Below are positions 1-7,423 of a stretch of 44,410 bases of DNA, one piece after another. Each line of letters opens with the position of its first letter. Within the stretch, counting starts at the first letter, position 1. The notes under the pieces were generated by a model. It was not told where the DNA came from, did no database searches, and saw only the letters and a list, made by a program, of their open reading frames with translations. The translations under genes were made by a program, and so were the position numbers. The stretch is from Brevundimonas sp. (GTDB lineage: Bacteria > Pseudomonadota > Alphaproteobacteria > Caulobacterales > Caulobacteraceae): the NCBI RefSeq assembly GCF_030656255.1, contig NZ_JAUSOE010000029.1:1-44410 (forward strand). Direction: 5' to 3'.

Positions 1-1193
1 TCTTCGCCACCACCGAGATCCGCAAGGTGCCGGTGACCATCCTGAGCCGCTGCCAGAGGTTCGACCTGCGCCGGGTCGAGCCCGAGATCCTGGTCGATCA
101 CTTGGGCCGGATCGCCGAGCGCGAGGGCATGAAGATCGAGCAGGACGCCCTGGCCCTGATCTCGCGCGCCGCCGAAGGCTCGGTCCGGGACGGCCTGTCC
201 CTGCTGGACCAGGCCCTGGTCCAGGCCGAGCGCGGTCAGATGGTGAAGACCGAGACCGTGCGCGACATGCTGGGCCTGGCCGACCGCAGCCAGACCATCG
301 CCCTGTTCGAGTCCGTCATGGCCGGCCGCACGCCCGAGGCCCTGGAGAATTTCCGCACGCTTTACGGTTTCGGCGCCGACCCGGTGCAGGTGACCAATGA
401 CCTGCTGGAACACTGCCACGCCGCCTCCGTGGCCAAGATGCTGGGTCCGAACGCGACGCGCCTGCCCAACGACCAGGCGCAGAAGCTGGCCGCCCTGGGC
501 GCCGCCATCCCGGCCGCCACCCTGTCGCGCACCTGGCAGATGCTGCTGAAGGCGTTGGACGAGGTGCGGCGCGCGCCCAATCCCGCCGACGCCGTGGAAA
601 TGGCCATTGTCCGACTGGCCTACGCCGCCGACCTGCCCGGGCCGGAGGAGGCGCTGAAGCGGCTGCAGTCGGGCGAACCCTTCGGCGGCGGATCGGCCCC
701 GCGCGGCGGCGGTGGTGGTGGAGGCGGCGGAACGTCCGCGCAACTCGCCGCCCGTCCCGTCATGGTCCCCGCCCTGCCCGATCCCCAGTCCTTCGAACAG
801 GTGGTCGCCCTGATCGGCGAGAAACGCGAAGTCGGGCTGCAGATGGACGTCGAACGGTTCGTCAAACCCGTCTCGTTCAAGCCCGGCGCCATCGTCTATG
901 AGAGCGTCGAGGGCGCGCCGGTCGAACTGGCGCGGCGTCTGGCCGGCCGACTGCGGGAATGGACCGGCCGCACCTGGCTGATCGCCGCCAACGGCCAGGG
1001 CGGCGGCGAAACCCTGATCGAACGTCAGAAGAAGGATCGGGCCGCCGAGCGCGAGAAGGTCGAGGCCGATCCCTTCATCAAGGCGGTTCTATTGGCCTTC
1101 CCCGGCGCCAAGCTGGGCGAGATCAAGACCATCGCCCCCACCGTCGTCACGCCCGAAATCCCCGACGCGTCCGAGGACGACGACGAGGACTGA
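1..1193 (+). CDS. dnaX: DNA polymerase III subunit gamma/tau, C-terminal part
   Basis: The reading frame is already open at base 3 and stops with TGA at 1191-1193, so the 5' part lies outside the window. The first residues (FATTEIRKVPVTILSRCQ) match the end of the DnaX AAA+ clamp-loader core, where the sensor-1 strand precedes SRCQ. The lid and collar domain III follow, ending near IVRLAYAADLP. A pure glycine run (PR-G9-TS, about bases 704-732) then joins the tau-specific C-terminal part, which ends in an acidic tail (EDDDED). DnaX is the clamp-loader ATPase that links the polymerase III cores to the sliding-clamp loader. In Caulobacter the short gamma form is made by partial ClpXP proteolysis, so the glycine run is of interest. 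The gene converges on the acyltransferase gene across 29 bases with no obvious terminator. Confidence 0.95.
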   Translation, partial: FATTEIRKVPVTILSRCQRFDLRRVEPEILVDHLGRIAEREGMKIEQDALALISRAAEGSVRDGLSLLDQALVQAERGQMVKTETVRDMLGLADRSQTIALFESVMAGRTPEALENFRTLYGFGADPVQVTNDLLEHCHAASVAKMLGPNATRLPNDQAQKLAALGAAIPAATLSRTWQMLLKALDEVRRAPNPADAVEMAIVRLAYAADLPGPEEALKRLQSGEPFGGGSAPRGGGGGGGGGTSAQLAARPVMVPALPDPQSFEQVVALIGEKREVGLQMDVERFVKPVSFKPGAIVYESVEGAPVELARRLAGRLREWTGRTWLIAANGQGGGETLIERQKKDRAAEREKVEADPFIKAVLLAFPGAKLGEIKTIAPTVVTPEIPDASEDDDED

Positions 1194-1222
1194 CGGCCGG
1201 TCTCTGACTCAGGCGTCGCCGC

Positions 1223-2380
1223 TCAGCCTTCGATTGAGATCACAGGCCCGGCTTCGGGCGCGACTTGGCGACGCTGCGTCCGACGTCCCTTCAGCCAAGC
1301 GCGGATGCGCGACTGGATCCGGTCGTCGACGACGAAGTGGAAGGCGAAGGCGAAGGCGACCGCCGCCAGCACGCCGGCGCCCCACAACGCCCACTGCACC
1401 GGCTCGGACAGGGCGAATCGGACGACGGCGACATTGACCACGCCGAACCAGGCGATGCGGACCACCTCGTTGGAAATGAACATGGAGAAGGAGACCATGG
1501 CGGCGGTCTCCACCAGTTTCGACGGCTTGCGCACGGGCACGGCGCCGGCGGCCAGGATGATGACCGAGATCATGGCCAGGGAGATCAGGGCGTTCTTGTC
1601 GAAATACTGGGCGACCGCCAGGCCGCAGAAGGCGGCCACACCGGCCCAGCCGGCCAGGCGCGGATCAATCCAGACCTTCTGGGCGAACCAGGCCAGGCTC
1701 ATGCCCAGGAAGAACAGCGGCAGGGCGCGGATGAAGCCGTAGCCCATCGGCATCTGATAGACGGGATAGCCCAGCAGGCTCCAGCACAGCTGATTGGCGA
1801 CCAGATATGCGCCGATCCCCACACCCAGCGCGGCCCACGGCCCCAGACGCATCAGGCCCCGAATGATCCAGGGGAAGCACAGGTAGCAGCCGATCAGGGC
1901 CGAGATCGACCAGGTCGGGGCGTTCCAGCCCAGCCCCCCATGAACGCCGTAGGCCTGCAGCAGCAGCAGCTGGGCCGGCAGCTGGTCCCAGCGGAACCAT
2001 TCCGGATTGCGGGGCATGAGCCCAACCGTCAGGCTCAGGACCACCAGGGCCGTCAGCGACAGCCCCATGATCAGATGGGCGGGAACCACGCGCAGGAACC
2101 GCTTCAGGAAGAAGTCGCCGGGCGACATCCGCCCCTTGTCGACCGCCGCCCCATAGACCCGCATCAGCACATAGCCGGAATCGATCAGGAAGAAGTTGGT
2201 CAGCAGAAAACCGCCCCGCTCGAACACCGGATGAAGGGCCTCGGCCAGCGGAACCGGACCGGCCGCCTGGTAGTGATGCAGGATGATCAGAAAGGCCACG
2301 ATGAAACGCAGCGCGTCCAGCCAGCCGCCGCGCGCGATCGGGGTTGTCTCGTTTCGGGTCGAAAACAGGGTCCACGGCAT
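1223..2380 (-). CDS. Acyltransferase family 3 membrane protein
   Basis: The 385-residue protein matches the acyltransferase-3 (OafA/NodX-like) family. It opens with GGWLDALRFIVAFLIILHHY, where the paired His35-His36 is the family's likely catalytic histidine at the end of the first membrane helix. About ten hydrophobic segments follow. Such enzymes move acyl groups, often acetyl or succinyl, from the cytoplasm onto sugars of surface polysaccharides or other periplasmic acceptors; the substrate cannot be read here. The start is supported by GGAGG eight bases upstream of the ATG. It lies 56 bases downstream of folE on the same strand and could be cotranscribed, though no functional link is evident. 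The C-terminus is basic and cytoplasmic in appearance. Confidence 0.85.
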   Translation of the reverse strand: MPWTLFSTRNETTPIARGGWLDALRFIVAFLIILHHYQAAGPVPLAEALHPVFERGGFLLTNFFLIDSGYVLMRVYGAAVDKGRMSPGDFFLKRFLRVVPAHLIMGLSLTALVVLSLTVGLMPRNPEWFRWDQLPAQLLLLQAYGVHGGLGWNAPTWSISALIGCYLCFPWIIRGLMRLGPWAALGVGIGAYLVANQLCWSLLGYPVYQMPMGYGFIRALPLFFLGMSLAWFAQKVWIDPRLAGWAGVAAFCGLAVAQYFDKNALISLAMISVIILAAGAVPVRKPSKLVETAAMVSFSMFISNEVVRIAWFGVVNVAVVRFALSEPVQWALWGAGVLAAVAFAFAFHFVVDDRIQSRIRAWLKGRRTQRRQVAPEAGPVISIEG

Positions 2381-2436
2381 CGAAAACGCCTCCTACGACC
2401 CACAGATCGCAAGAGACGGGCCGGAACGGAGAAACC

Positions 2437-3021
2437 TCAGCCGCGCACGAGGCGCAGGAATTCCTCGCGGGTGCGGGGGTCGTCGCGGACCACGCCGATC
2501 AGGTGGCTGGTCGACAGACTGGCGCCGGGGGCGTTGACGCCGCGCAGGGTCATGCAGCTGTGTTCGGCCTCGATGACCACGCCCACGCCGTGCGGCTTCA
2601 GGACGGTCTGGATGGCTTGGGCGATCTCGGAGGTCATCTTCTCCTGGATCTGCAGGCGTCGGGCGAAGCCGCGCACCACGCGCGCCAGTTTGGAAATCCC
2701 GACCACACGGTCCGTCGGCAGATAGGCGACATGCGCCTTGCCCACGACCGGCAGCATATGGTGCTCGCAGAAGCTGACGAACCGGATGTCCTTCAGCACG
2801 ACCAGCTGGTCGTAACCGGCCGTCTCCTCGAAGGTCTTCTCCAGATAGGACAGAGGATCGACCTCGTAGCCCGAAAACAGCTCGCGATAGCTGCGCGCCA
2901 CCCGCGCCGGGGTCTCCAGCAGGCCCTCGCGGTCGGGATCGTCGCCCGCCCATTCGATCAGGGTGCGGACGGCGGCTTCAGCGTCGGCCTGGGTGAGTTT
3001 GGAGGCGGGGGCGTCGGTCAT
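2437..3021 (-). CDS. folE: GTP cyclohydrolase I
   Basis: The 194-residue protein is the zinc-dependent type IA GTP cyclohydrolase, converting GTP to 7,8-dihydroneopterin triphosphate in the first step of folate synthesis. The zinc ligands are visible as Cys85 and His88 in FCEHHMLP and Cys156 in EHSCMTLRG. The substrate-binding QIQEKMT motif and the GKAHVAYLP segment are intact. The frame can be extended upstream to 3162, but I chose the ATG at 3021. It gives the usual family length, and the extra 47 residues (rich in Arg, Ser and Pro) look non-coding and would run through the divergent promoter region of the next gene. Confidence 0.95.
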   Translation of the reverse strand: MTDAPASKLTQADAEAAVRTLIEWAGDDPDREGLLETPARVARSYRELFSGYEVDPLSYLEKTFEETAGYDQLVVLKDIRFVSFCEHHMLPVVGKAHVAYLPTDRVVGISKLARVVRGFARRLQIQEKMTSEIAQAIQTVLKPHGVGVVIEAEHSCMTLRGVNAPGASLSTSHLIGVVRDDPRTREEFLRLVRG

Positions 3022-3099
3022 GGCGTCTACATAGCGAGGCGGATGGGAGAATGGGAGGGGGCGACGGCGGCCATCGGTGCGAACCGATTGGTCAATCAG

Positions 3100-3124
3100 G
3101 GAACTTTCACCGTCATGGAGTGTT
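3100..3124 (+). promoter_or_regulatory. Candidate EcfG (general stress sigma) promoter
   Basis: GGAAC at 3100-3104 is followed after 16 bases by TGTT at 3121-3124. The alphaproteobacterial EcfG/SigT consensus is GGAAC-N16/17-CGTT, so one base of eight to nine differs. It lies 22 bases upstream of the receiver-protein ATG at 3147, a sensible place for a promoter. A short inverted repeat, GATTG-GT-CAATC (3086-3097), lies just upstream. This is a motif match only. Confidence 0.4.
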
Positions 3125-3146
3125 TTCGAATGGAAGCGGAGCCGCC

Positions 3147-3554
3147 ATGAACTCGACATCAATGCCGGTCCTTGCTGCGGCTCCGGCCGATCCGCTGCGC
3201 ATACTGGTGGCCGAGGACGAGTTTCTGACTCGCATGCTGGTCTCCGATCACCTCCGCGAAGACGGCTTCGTTGTTCTTGAAGCGGCCAGTGGCGACGAGG
3301 CCATAGACATTCTCAAGTCCGGAGCCCTGATCGACCTGGTCTTCACCGACGTGCAGATGCCGGGCTCCCACGATGGGATGGCGCTGCTCGACTTCGTCAA
3401 AGGCGCCTGGCCTGAACTTCCGGTCGTGATGACCTCGGGTCATCTGGAGTCGGCTCTAGCCTACGCCGGCGGTGCGGCTGATTTCCTGACCAAGCCGTGC
3501 GATCTGGACATCGTCGCCAACGCCATCCGCACGGCGCTGCAGGTTTCGGCTTGA
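3147..3554 (+). CDS. Single-domain response regulator
   Basis: The 135-residue protein is a stand-alone receiver domain with no output domain. The acidic pair (Glu23-Asp24) is in ILVAEDE, the phosphoacceptor Asp68 in VFTDVQMPG, the switch Thr96 in VVMTSGH, and the conserved lysine Lys116 in FLTKPCD. All residues for phosphorylation are therefore present. I chose the ATG at 3147 over an upstream in-frame ATG at 3051, because the latter adds a Gly/His-rich stretch without family similarity. Single-domain regulators act by docking on a partner or as phosphate sinks. The neighbouring second receiver and the HWE kinase at 3987-5000 are plausible partners. The next receiver gene starts inside this gene's stop codon. 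Confidence 0.9.
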   Translation: MNSTSMPVLAAAPADPLRILVAEDEFLTRMLVSDHLREDGFVVLEAASGDEAIDILKSGALIDLVFTDVQMPGSHDGMALLDFVKGAWPELPVVMTSGHLESALAYAGGAADFLTKPCDLDIVANAIRTALQVSA

Positions 3555-3958
3555 ACGATTCCGCCGACGCAAAGATGATCGAGGAGGCGGTGCTGGTGAT
3601 CGACGGCGACGTGGTCTCGCGCCATGCCATCGCCGACTACCTGCGGCATTGCGGATACGCCGTCGTCGAGGCCGCAAATACCGACGAGGCCATGACGGCC
3701 CTGGCGGAACGCTCGCTGGGCATCGACGTCATTCTCTGCGACGTCGCCGCGATCGGCGCGGCGTCGGGCTTCGAACTGGCGCAGTGGGTCAGGGACAATC
3801 GCCCGGGGCTGGAAGTCCGGCTGGCCGGCAGCCTGGACGGCGCGGTCAAGACGGCCGCCGACCTGTGCGAGACCGGCCCCCATCTGAGCCGGCCCTATGA
3901 ACCGGACGCGGTGGTGGACTATATCAAGAAGCTCAGGGCCGCGCGGGACCGTCCCTGA
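3551..3958 (+). CDS. Degenerate single-domain receiver protein
   Basis: This second short receiver-like protein, about 135 residues, has VLVIDGD at the first strand and a potential phosphoacceptor Asp64 in VILCDVAA. The usual lysine is replaced by arginine (HLSRPYEP), and the switch Thr/Ser region reads VRLAGS. It may therefore be a constitutive or phosphorylation-independent receiver. The start is uncertain. A TTG at 3551 overlaps the upstream TGA by four bases, with GCAGG seven bases before it, which suits translational coupling. An ATG at 3575 gives 127 residues but has no visible ribosome site. It is cotranscribed with the preceding receiver and convergent with the HWE kinase gene. Confidence 0.8.
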   Translation: MNDSADAKMIEEAVLVIDGDVVSRHAIADYLRHCGYAVVEAANTDEAMTALAERSLGIDVILCDVAAIGAASGFELAQWVRDNRPGLEVRLAGSLDGAVKTAADLCETGPHLSRPYEPDAVVDYIKKLRAARDRP

Positions 3959-3986
3959 GCGATAGACCTCTCGTCCGCACAGGGCG

Positions 3987-5000
3987 TCAGGCGGCCAGCC
4001 TGATCGGATCGACCCGCAGGGTGACGATGATCCCCTCCTCAGCCCAGTCATAATGGATCGAACCGCGCAGGTGTCCATTCACGCTGCGCTCGATCAGCTT
4101 GCTGCCATAACCGGCCAGTTCCATCGGCCCCGGAACCTTCGGCCCGCCGCTTTCCGTCCAGACGATCGTCACCGCCTCGTCATAGGCGGAGCAGGACACG
4201 TCGAGCATGCCGGTTTCGACCGAAAGAGCGCCGTATTTCAACGAGTTGGTCGCCAGTTCGTGGACGATCAGGGCGACGATGGTCGTCGCCGCCTCGCCCA
4301 CGCTCATACGCGGGACCGACACGCGGATGCGACCGCTGAAGGCCGCGAGATCATCGTAGGGCGCGAGCAGGACCGTCAAGAGATCGCCCAGAAGGGCGGA
4401 CGGCGCCTCCGTCTGTCCCGGAACGGGACGCACCAGGTCGTGAGCGCGGCCCAGGGCGGTCAGCCGCAGGGTAAGTTCGCGCGCCATGTCGTCGACGGTG
4501 TTGGTCGATCGTGAGGTGATGGCGGTCAGGCCGGTCGCGATCGCCAGAAGATTCTTGACCCGGTGGCTCATTTCCCCGGCCAGAAGCTCACGCCCCTCTT
4601 CGGCCTGTTTGCGTCCCGTGACGTCGATGAAGATGCCGAACATCAGGCGTTCGACCATGCCCGCGTCATCGCCCTGTCCACGGGCCGAGATCCATTTGAC
4701 GTCATCCCCGATCAGTATCCGGAAATCGATCTCGTAGGCGCCGATGATGGCGCGGGTCGCCGTGAAGGCGGCGCGGACCCTGTTGCGATCGGCTGGGTGG
4801 ATGCGCGCGGACAGATCTTCGAACCGGACGTCCGTGCCCCTCGGAATCCCCCACAGGTCGTAGGCGTGGTCGTCCATCGCCAGGGCGTCCGTATCGACGT
4901 TCCAGGACCATAGGGTGACGCCGGCCGCCTCGACGGCGCGTACCAGGTTCCTCTTTTCCCAAAGAAGGGGCTTGAGCTGTTCGGGCGTCGTCGTCATCAC
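3987..5000 (-). CDS. PAS-domain HWE-family sensor histidine kinase
   Basis: The 337-residue soluble protein has no membrane segment. It contains one PAS domain (about residues 20-130, including a PAC-like VKWISARGQ...DVTGRKQAEE end). The kinase core follows, with the phosphoacceptor His146 in AGEMSHRVKNLLAI. The HWE signature is visible as ELATNSLKYGALS in the N box and VWTESGG (the W-x-E that names the family), with AGYGSKLIERSV as the late G box. HWE kinases are common in Alphaproteobacteria and often sense light, redox state or general stress through PAS. Partner receivers are probably the two genes that converge on it. The first two codons are both ATG (5000 and 4997), and either may start. 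Confidence 0.9.
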   Translation of the reverse strand: MMTTTPEQLKPLLWEKRNLVRAVEAAGVTLWSWNVDTDALAMDDHAYDLWGIPRGTDVRFEDLSARIHPADRNRVRAAFTATRAIIGAYEIDFRILIGDDVKWISARGQGDDAGMVERLMFGIFIDVTGRKQAEEGRELLAGEMSHRVKNLLAIATGLTAITSRSTNTVDDMARELTLRLTALGRAHDLVRPVPGQTEAPSALLGDLLTVLLAPYDDLAAFSGRIRVSVPRMSVGEAATTIVALIVHELATNSLKYGALSVETGMLDVSCSAYDEAVTIVWTESGGPKVPGPMELAGYGSKLIERSVNGHLRGSIHYDWAEEGIIVTLRVDPIRLAA

Positions 5001-5179
5001 AGGTCCGGGTCACGTCGTGCGCACACTGTCGGCGCGCAATCATGGGCGCTCTTAACGTCCGTAATCGCACTTTTCCATGACGTTCGATTCGCGGCTCAGG
5101 TTCGCGCCGCTCAGGGCTCGAACGTTTCGGCCCTATTCCGCACCGGTCCGGCCCGTATCGCTCGCTGTTTCGTCATCGG

Positions 5180-5195
5180 TTAGCGACCCGTTAAC
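5180..5195 (+). promoter_or_regulatory. CtrA-binding site upstream of fliQ
   Basis: The bases read TTAG-N7-TTAAC (5180-5183 and 5191-5195). The full CtrA consensus is TTAA-N7-TTAAC, so only one base differs and the seven-base spacing is exact. It ends 47 bases before the fliQ ATG. In Caulobacter crescentus the fliQR operon is an early (class II) flagellar operon activated by CtrA, so motif and gene agree. Confidence 0.8.
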
Positions 5196-5242
5196 CATCC
5201 TCCCGGCATTTTCTGCCCAGTGATTTGCGGGAGCGTGGGCCG

Positions 5243-5506
5243 ATGAACGGCGCGGAAGTTCTGGATGTGGGGCGCGACGCCATCTGGCTGACGATCCAGC
5301 TGTGCCTGCCGGTGCTGCTGGTCGGCTTGGTGGTCGGCGTGGTGATCGGCCTGTTCCAGGCCCTGACGCAGATCCAGGAGCAGACCCTGATCTATGCGCC
5401 CAAGATCATCGCCATCTTCGTGTCCCTGCTGGTGTTCCTGCCGCTGATGGGCGCCCTGCTGGGCGGGTTCATGCGCCAGATCGCGGCGCGCATCGCGGGC
5501 ATGTAG
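5243..5506 (+). CDS. fliQ: Flagellar export apparatus protein FliQ
   Basis: The 87-residue protein has the normal FliQ length, with two long hydrophobic helices (about residues 15-40 and 50-75) around the conserved LTQIQEQTLIYAPKI loop. FliQ joins FliP and FliR in the membrane export gate of the flagellar type III secretion system. The ATG at 5243 is chosen over an in-frame ATG at 5225 because MNGAEVLDV is the family-like N-terminus, and GGGAG lies at a fair distance upstream. It is the first gene of fliQ-fliR-flhB. Its TAG stop overlaps the GTG start of fliR by one base. The CtrA box upstream suggests cell-cycle control. Confidence 0.95.
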   Translation: MNGAEVLDVGRDAIWLTIQLCLPVLLVGLVVGVVIGLFQALTQIQEQTLIYAPKIIAIFVSLLVFLPLMGALLGGFMRQIAARIAGM

Positions 5507-6291
5507 TGGAGGCTTACGCCACCGCGGATCAGGTCTGGGCCGGGGGGCTGATCTTCGCCCGCATCGGGGCGATCCTGATGCTGATCCCCGGCTTGGGGGA
5601 AACCTATGTGCCGCCGCGCATTCGCCTGTCTTTGGGCCTGCTGATCAGTCTGGCGCTGTGGCCCGTGGTCCGCGACAGCCTGCCGGGCCTGCCCGAAACC
5701 CTGGGCGGCATGACCGGCTGGATCATCCGCGAGGTGGTGGTCGGCCTGATGATCGGCATGCTGCTGCGCATGTTCCTGACGGCGCTGATGACGGCGGGCG
5801 AGATCGTCTCGCTGCAGACCACCCTCAGCTTCGCCCAGACGGCCAATCCGCTGCAGGCCCAGCAGGGATCGACGGTCGGTTCGTTCCTGCTGCTGTTCGG
5901 GGTGACGCTGATCTTCGCCACCGACACACACCACCTGTTCATCGCCGGCATGGTCGGTTCCTACACCCTGATCGCCCCGGCCAACCCCCTGATCATGGGC
6001 GACTTCACCGAGATGGCGGTGCGAACCCTGGGCGACAGCTTCCTGCTGGGGGTGCAGCTGTCGGCGCCGGTTCTGGTGTTCGCCCTGATCTTCAATCTGG
6101 CCTCGGGCCTGATCGCGCGGGTCATGCCGTCGTTCCAGGTCTATTTCGCCGCCGCGCCGCTGAGCGTCATCCTGGGCCTGTCGATCTTCGCGCTCAGCCT
6201 GGGCGCCCTGGGCACCGTCTTCATCGACCGCTACCGCCGCCTCGCCGAGGTGTTCGCGGCCGGCGCCTTCGGAGGAGGGGCGGGTGGCTGA
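5506..6291 (+). CDS. fliR: Flagellar export apparatus protein FliR
   Basis: The 261-residue polytopic membrane protein (about six helices) matches FliR from MEAYATADQVWAGGLIFARIGAI through FAQTANPLQAQQGSTVGSFL to the C-terminal VFIDRYRRLAEVF. FliR is part of the FliPQR export gate at the base of the flagellum. I place the start at the GTG at 5506, which shares its first base with the fliQ TAG stop (TAGTG); no better start exists downstream before conserved sequence. The end overlaps flhB by eight bases, so fliQ, fliR and flhB are probably translationally coupled. Confidence 0.95.
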   Translation: MEAYATADQVWAGGLIFARIGAILMLIPGLGETYVPPRIRLSLGLLISLALWPVVRDSLPGLPETLGGMTGWIIREVVVGLMIGMLLRMFLTALMTAGEIVSLQTTLSFAQTANPLQAQQGSTVGSFLLLFGVTLIFATDTHHLFIAGMVGSYTLIAPANPLIMGDFTEMAVRTLGDSFLLGVQLSAPVLVFALIFNLASGLIARVMPSFQVYFAAAPLSVILGLSIFALSLGALGTVFIDRYRRLAEVFAAGAFGGGAGG

Positions 6292-7360
6292 CGACACCGA
6301 TCCCGAGTCTAAAACAGAAGACGCCACCCCTCGAAAACTCGAGGACGCGCGAAAAAAGGGCGACGTCGCCAAATCGCAGGACGTCGGCCAGGTGCTGTCC
6401 CTGGCCGGGGCGGCGGCGGTGATCCTGGGGGCCGGGGGCTGGTTCGCGGGGTCGATGGCGCAACAGCTGCTGCCCTTCATCGCCACCCCTCATCAGATGC
6501 TCGGCATGCTGGATTCAGGGGCGGGGTCTCAGATCCTGGCCCAGGCCCTGTGGGCCATGACCCCCTTCCTGGGGGCGGTCATGCTGGCGACCATCATCGG
6601 CGGGGCGGGCGGACACCTGGCCCAGTCCGGCCTGATCTTCACCGCCGAAAAGCTGAAGCCGAAATGGTCGTCGGTGAACCCTATGTCGGGGTTCAAACGC
6701 ATCTTCGGACCCGACGGCCTGATGCAGTTCGTCAAGACCTTCCTGAAGCTGATCGCGGTCTGCGTGGTCTGCTGGATGGTGCTGAAGCCGCATGTGCGCG
6801 AGTTCGAGAACATGGTCACCCTGAGCCCGGCGGCCCTGCTGCCGCTGGCGCGGGACATGTCCCTGGCCCTGTTCATGGCGGCCATCCTCCTGTTGGGGGC
6901 GACCGCGGGAGCCGACTTCGTCTGGCAGAAGATGCGCTTCGCCAAACGGATGCGGATGACCAAGGAAGAACTGAAGGAAGACTACAAACAGTCCGAGGGC
7001 GACCCCCACATCAAGGCCAAGCTGAAGCAGATCCGCATGCAGCGCAGCCGCCAGCGGATGATGGCCAATGTGCCCAAGGCCACGGTCATCGTGACCAACC
7101 CGACCCACTATTCGGTGGCCCTGCGCTACGAACCCAGCGAGGGCGACGGCGCGCCGGTCTGTGTGGCCAAGGGGGTCGACGCCCTGGCCATGCGGATCCG
7201 TGAAGTCGCAAAGGAACACGGCGTGCCGATCGTCGAGAACGTCCCTCTGGCCCGCGCCCTGTACGCCTCGGTCGAGATCGACTCCGTCATTCCCAAGGAA
7301 CATTTCGAGGCCGCCGCCAAGATCATCGGCTTCGTGTTCCAGTCCCGCAAACGTCGGTAA
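6284..7360 (+). CDS. flhB: Flagellar export switch protein FlhB
   Basis: The 358-residue protein has the typical charged N-terminus (ESKTEDATPRKLEDARKKG), four membrane helices, and the cytoplasmic domain with the autocleavage motif N272-P273-T274-H275 in VTNPTHYSVAL. FlhB cleaves itself between Asn and Pro to switch export from rod/hook to filament substrates. The start is the GTG at 6284 with a strong GGAGGAGG upstream, inside the 3' end of fliR. cckA follows after 63 bases on the same strand, the same order as in Caulobacter crescentus. Confidence 0.96.
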   Translation: MADDTDPESKTEDATPRKLEDARKKGDVAKSQDVGQVLSLAGAAAVILGAGGWFAGSMAQQLLPFIATPHQMLGMLDSGAGSQILAQALWAMTPFLGAVMLATIIGGAGGHLAQSGLIFTAEKLKPKWSSVNPMSGFKRIFGPDGLMQFVKTFLKLIAVCVVCWMVLKPHVREFENMVTLSPAALLPLARDMSLALFMAAILLLGATAGADFVWQKMRFAKRMRMTKEELKEDYKQSEGDPHIKAKLKQIRMQRSRQRMMANVPKATVIVTNPTHYSVALRYEPSEGDGAPVCVAKGVDALAMRIREVAKEHGVPIVENVPLARALYASVEIDSVIPKEHFEAAAKIIGFVFQSRKRR

Positions 7361-7423
7361 GACCCCTGTAAGGCTTGGCGCCGGATTTGGGGGTATGATC
7401 AGATCACTGATTCGCGAGGCCGC

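Noticed and set aside
1265..2725. A 486-codon plus-strand frame opposite the acyltransferase and folE
   Set aside because: It crosses two real genes and their gap and is rich in Gln/Gly/His/Asp with no domain.
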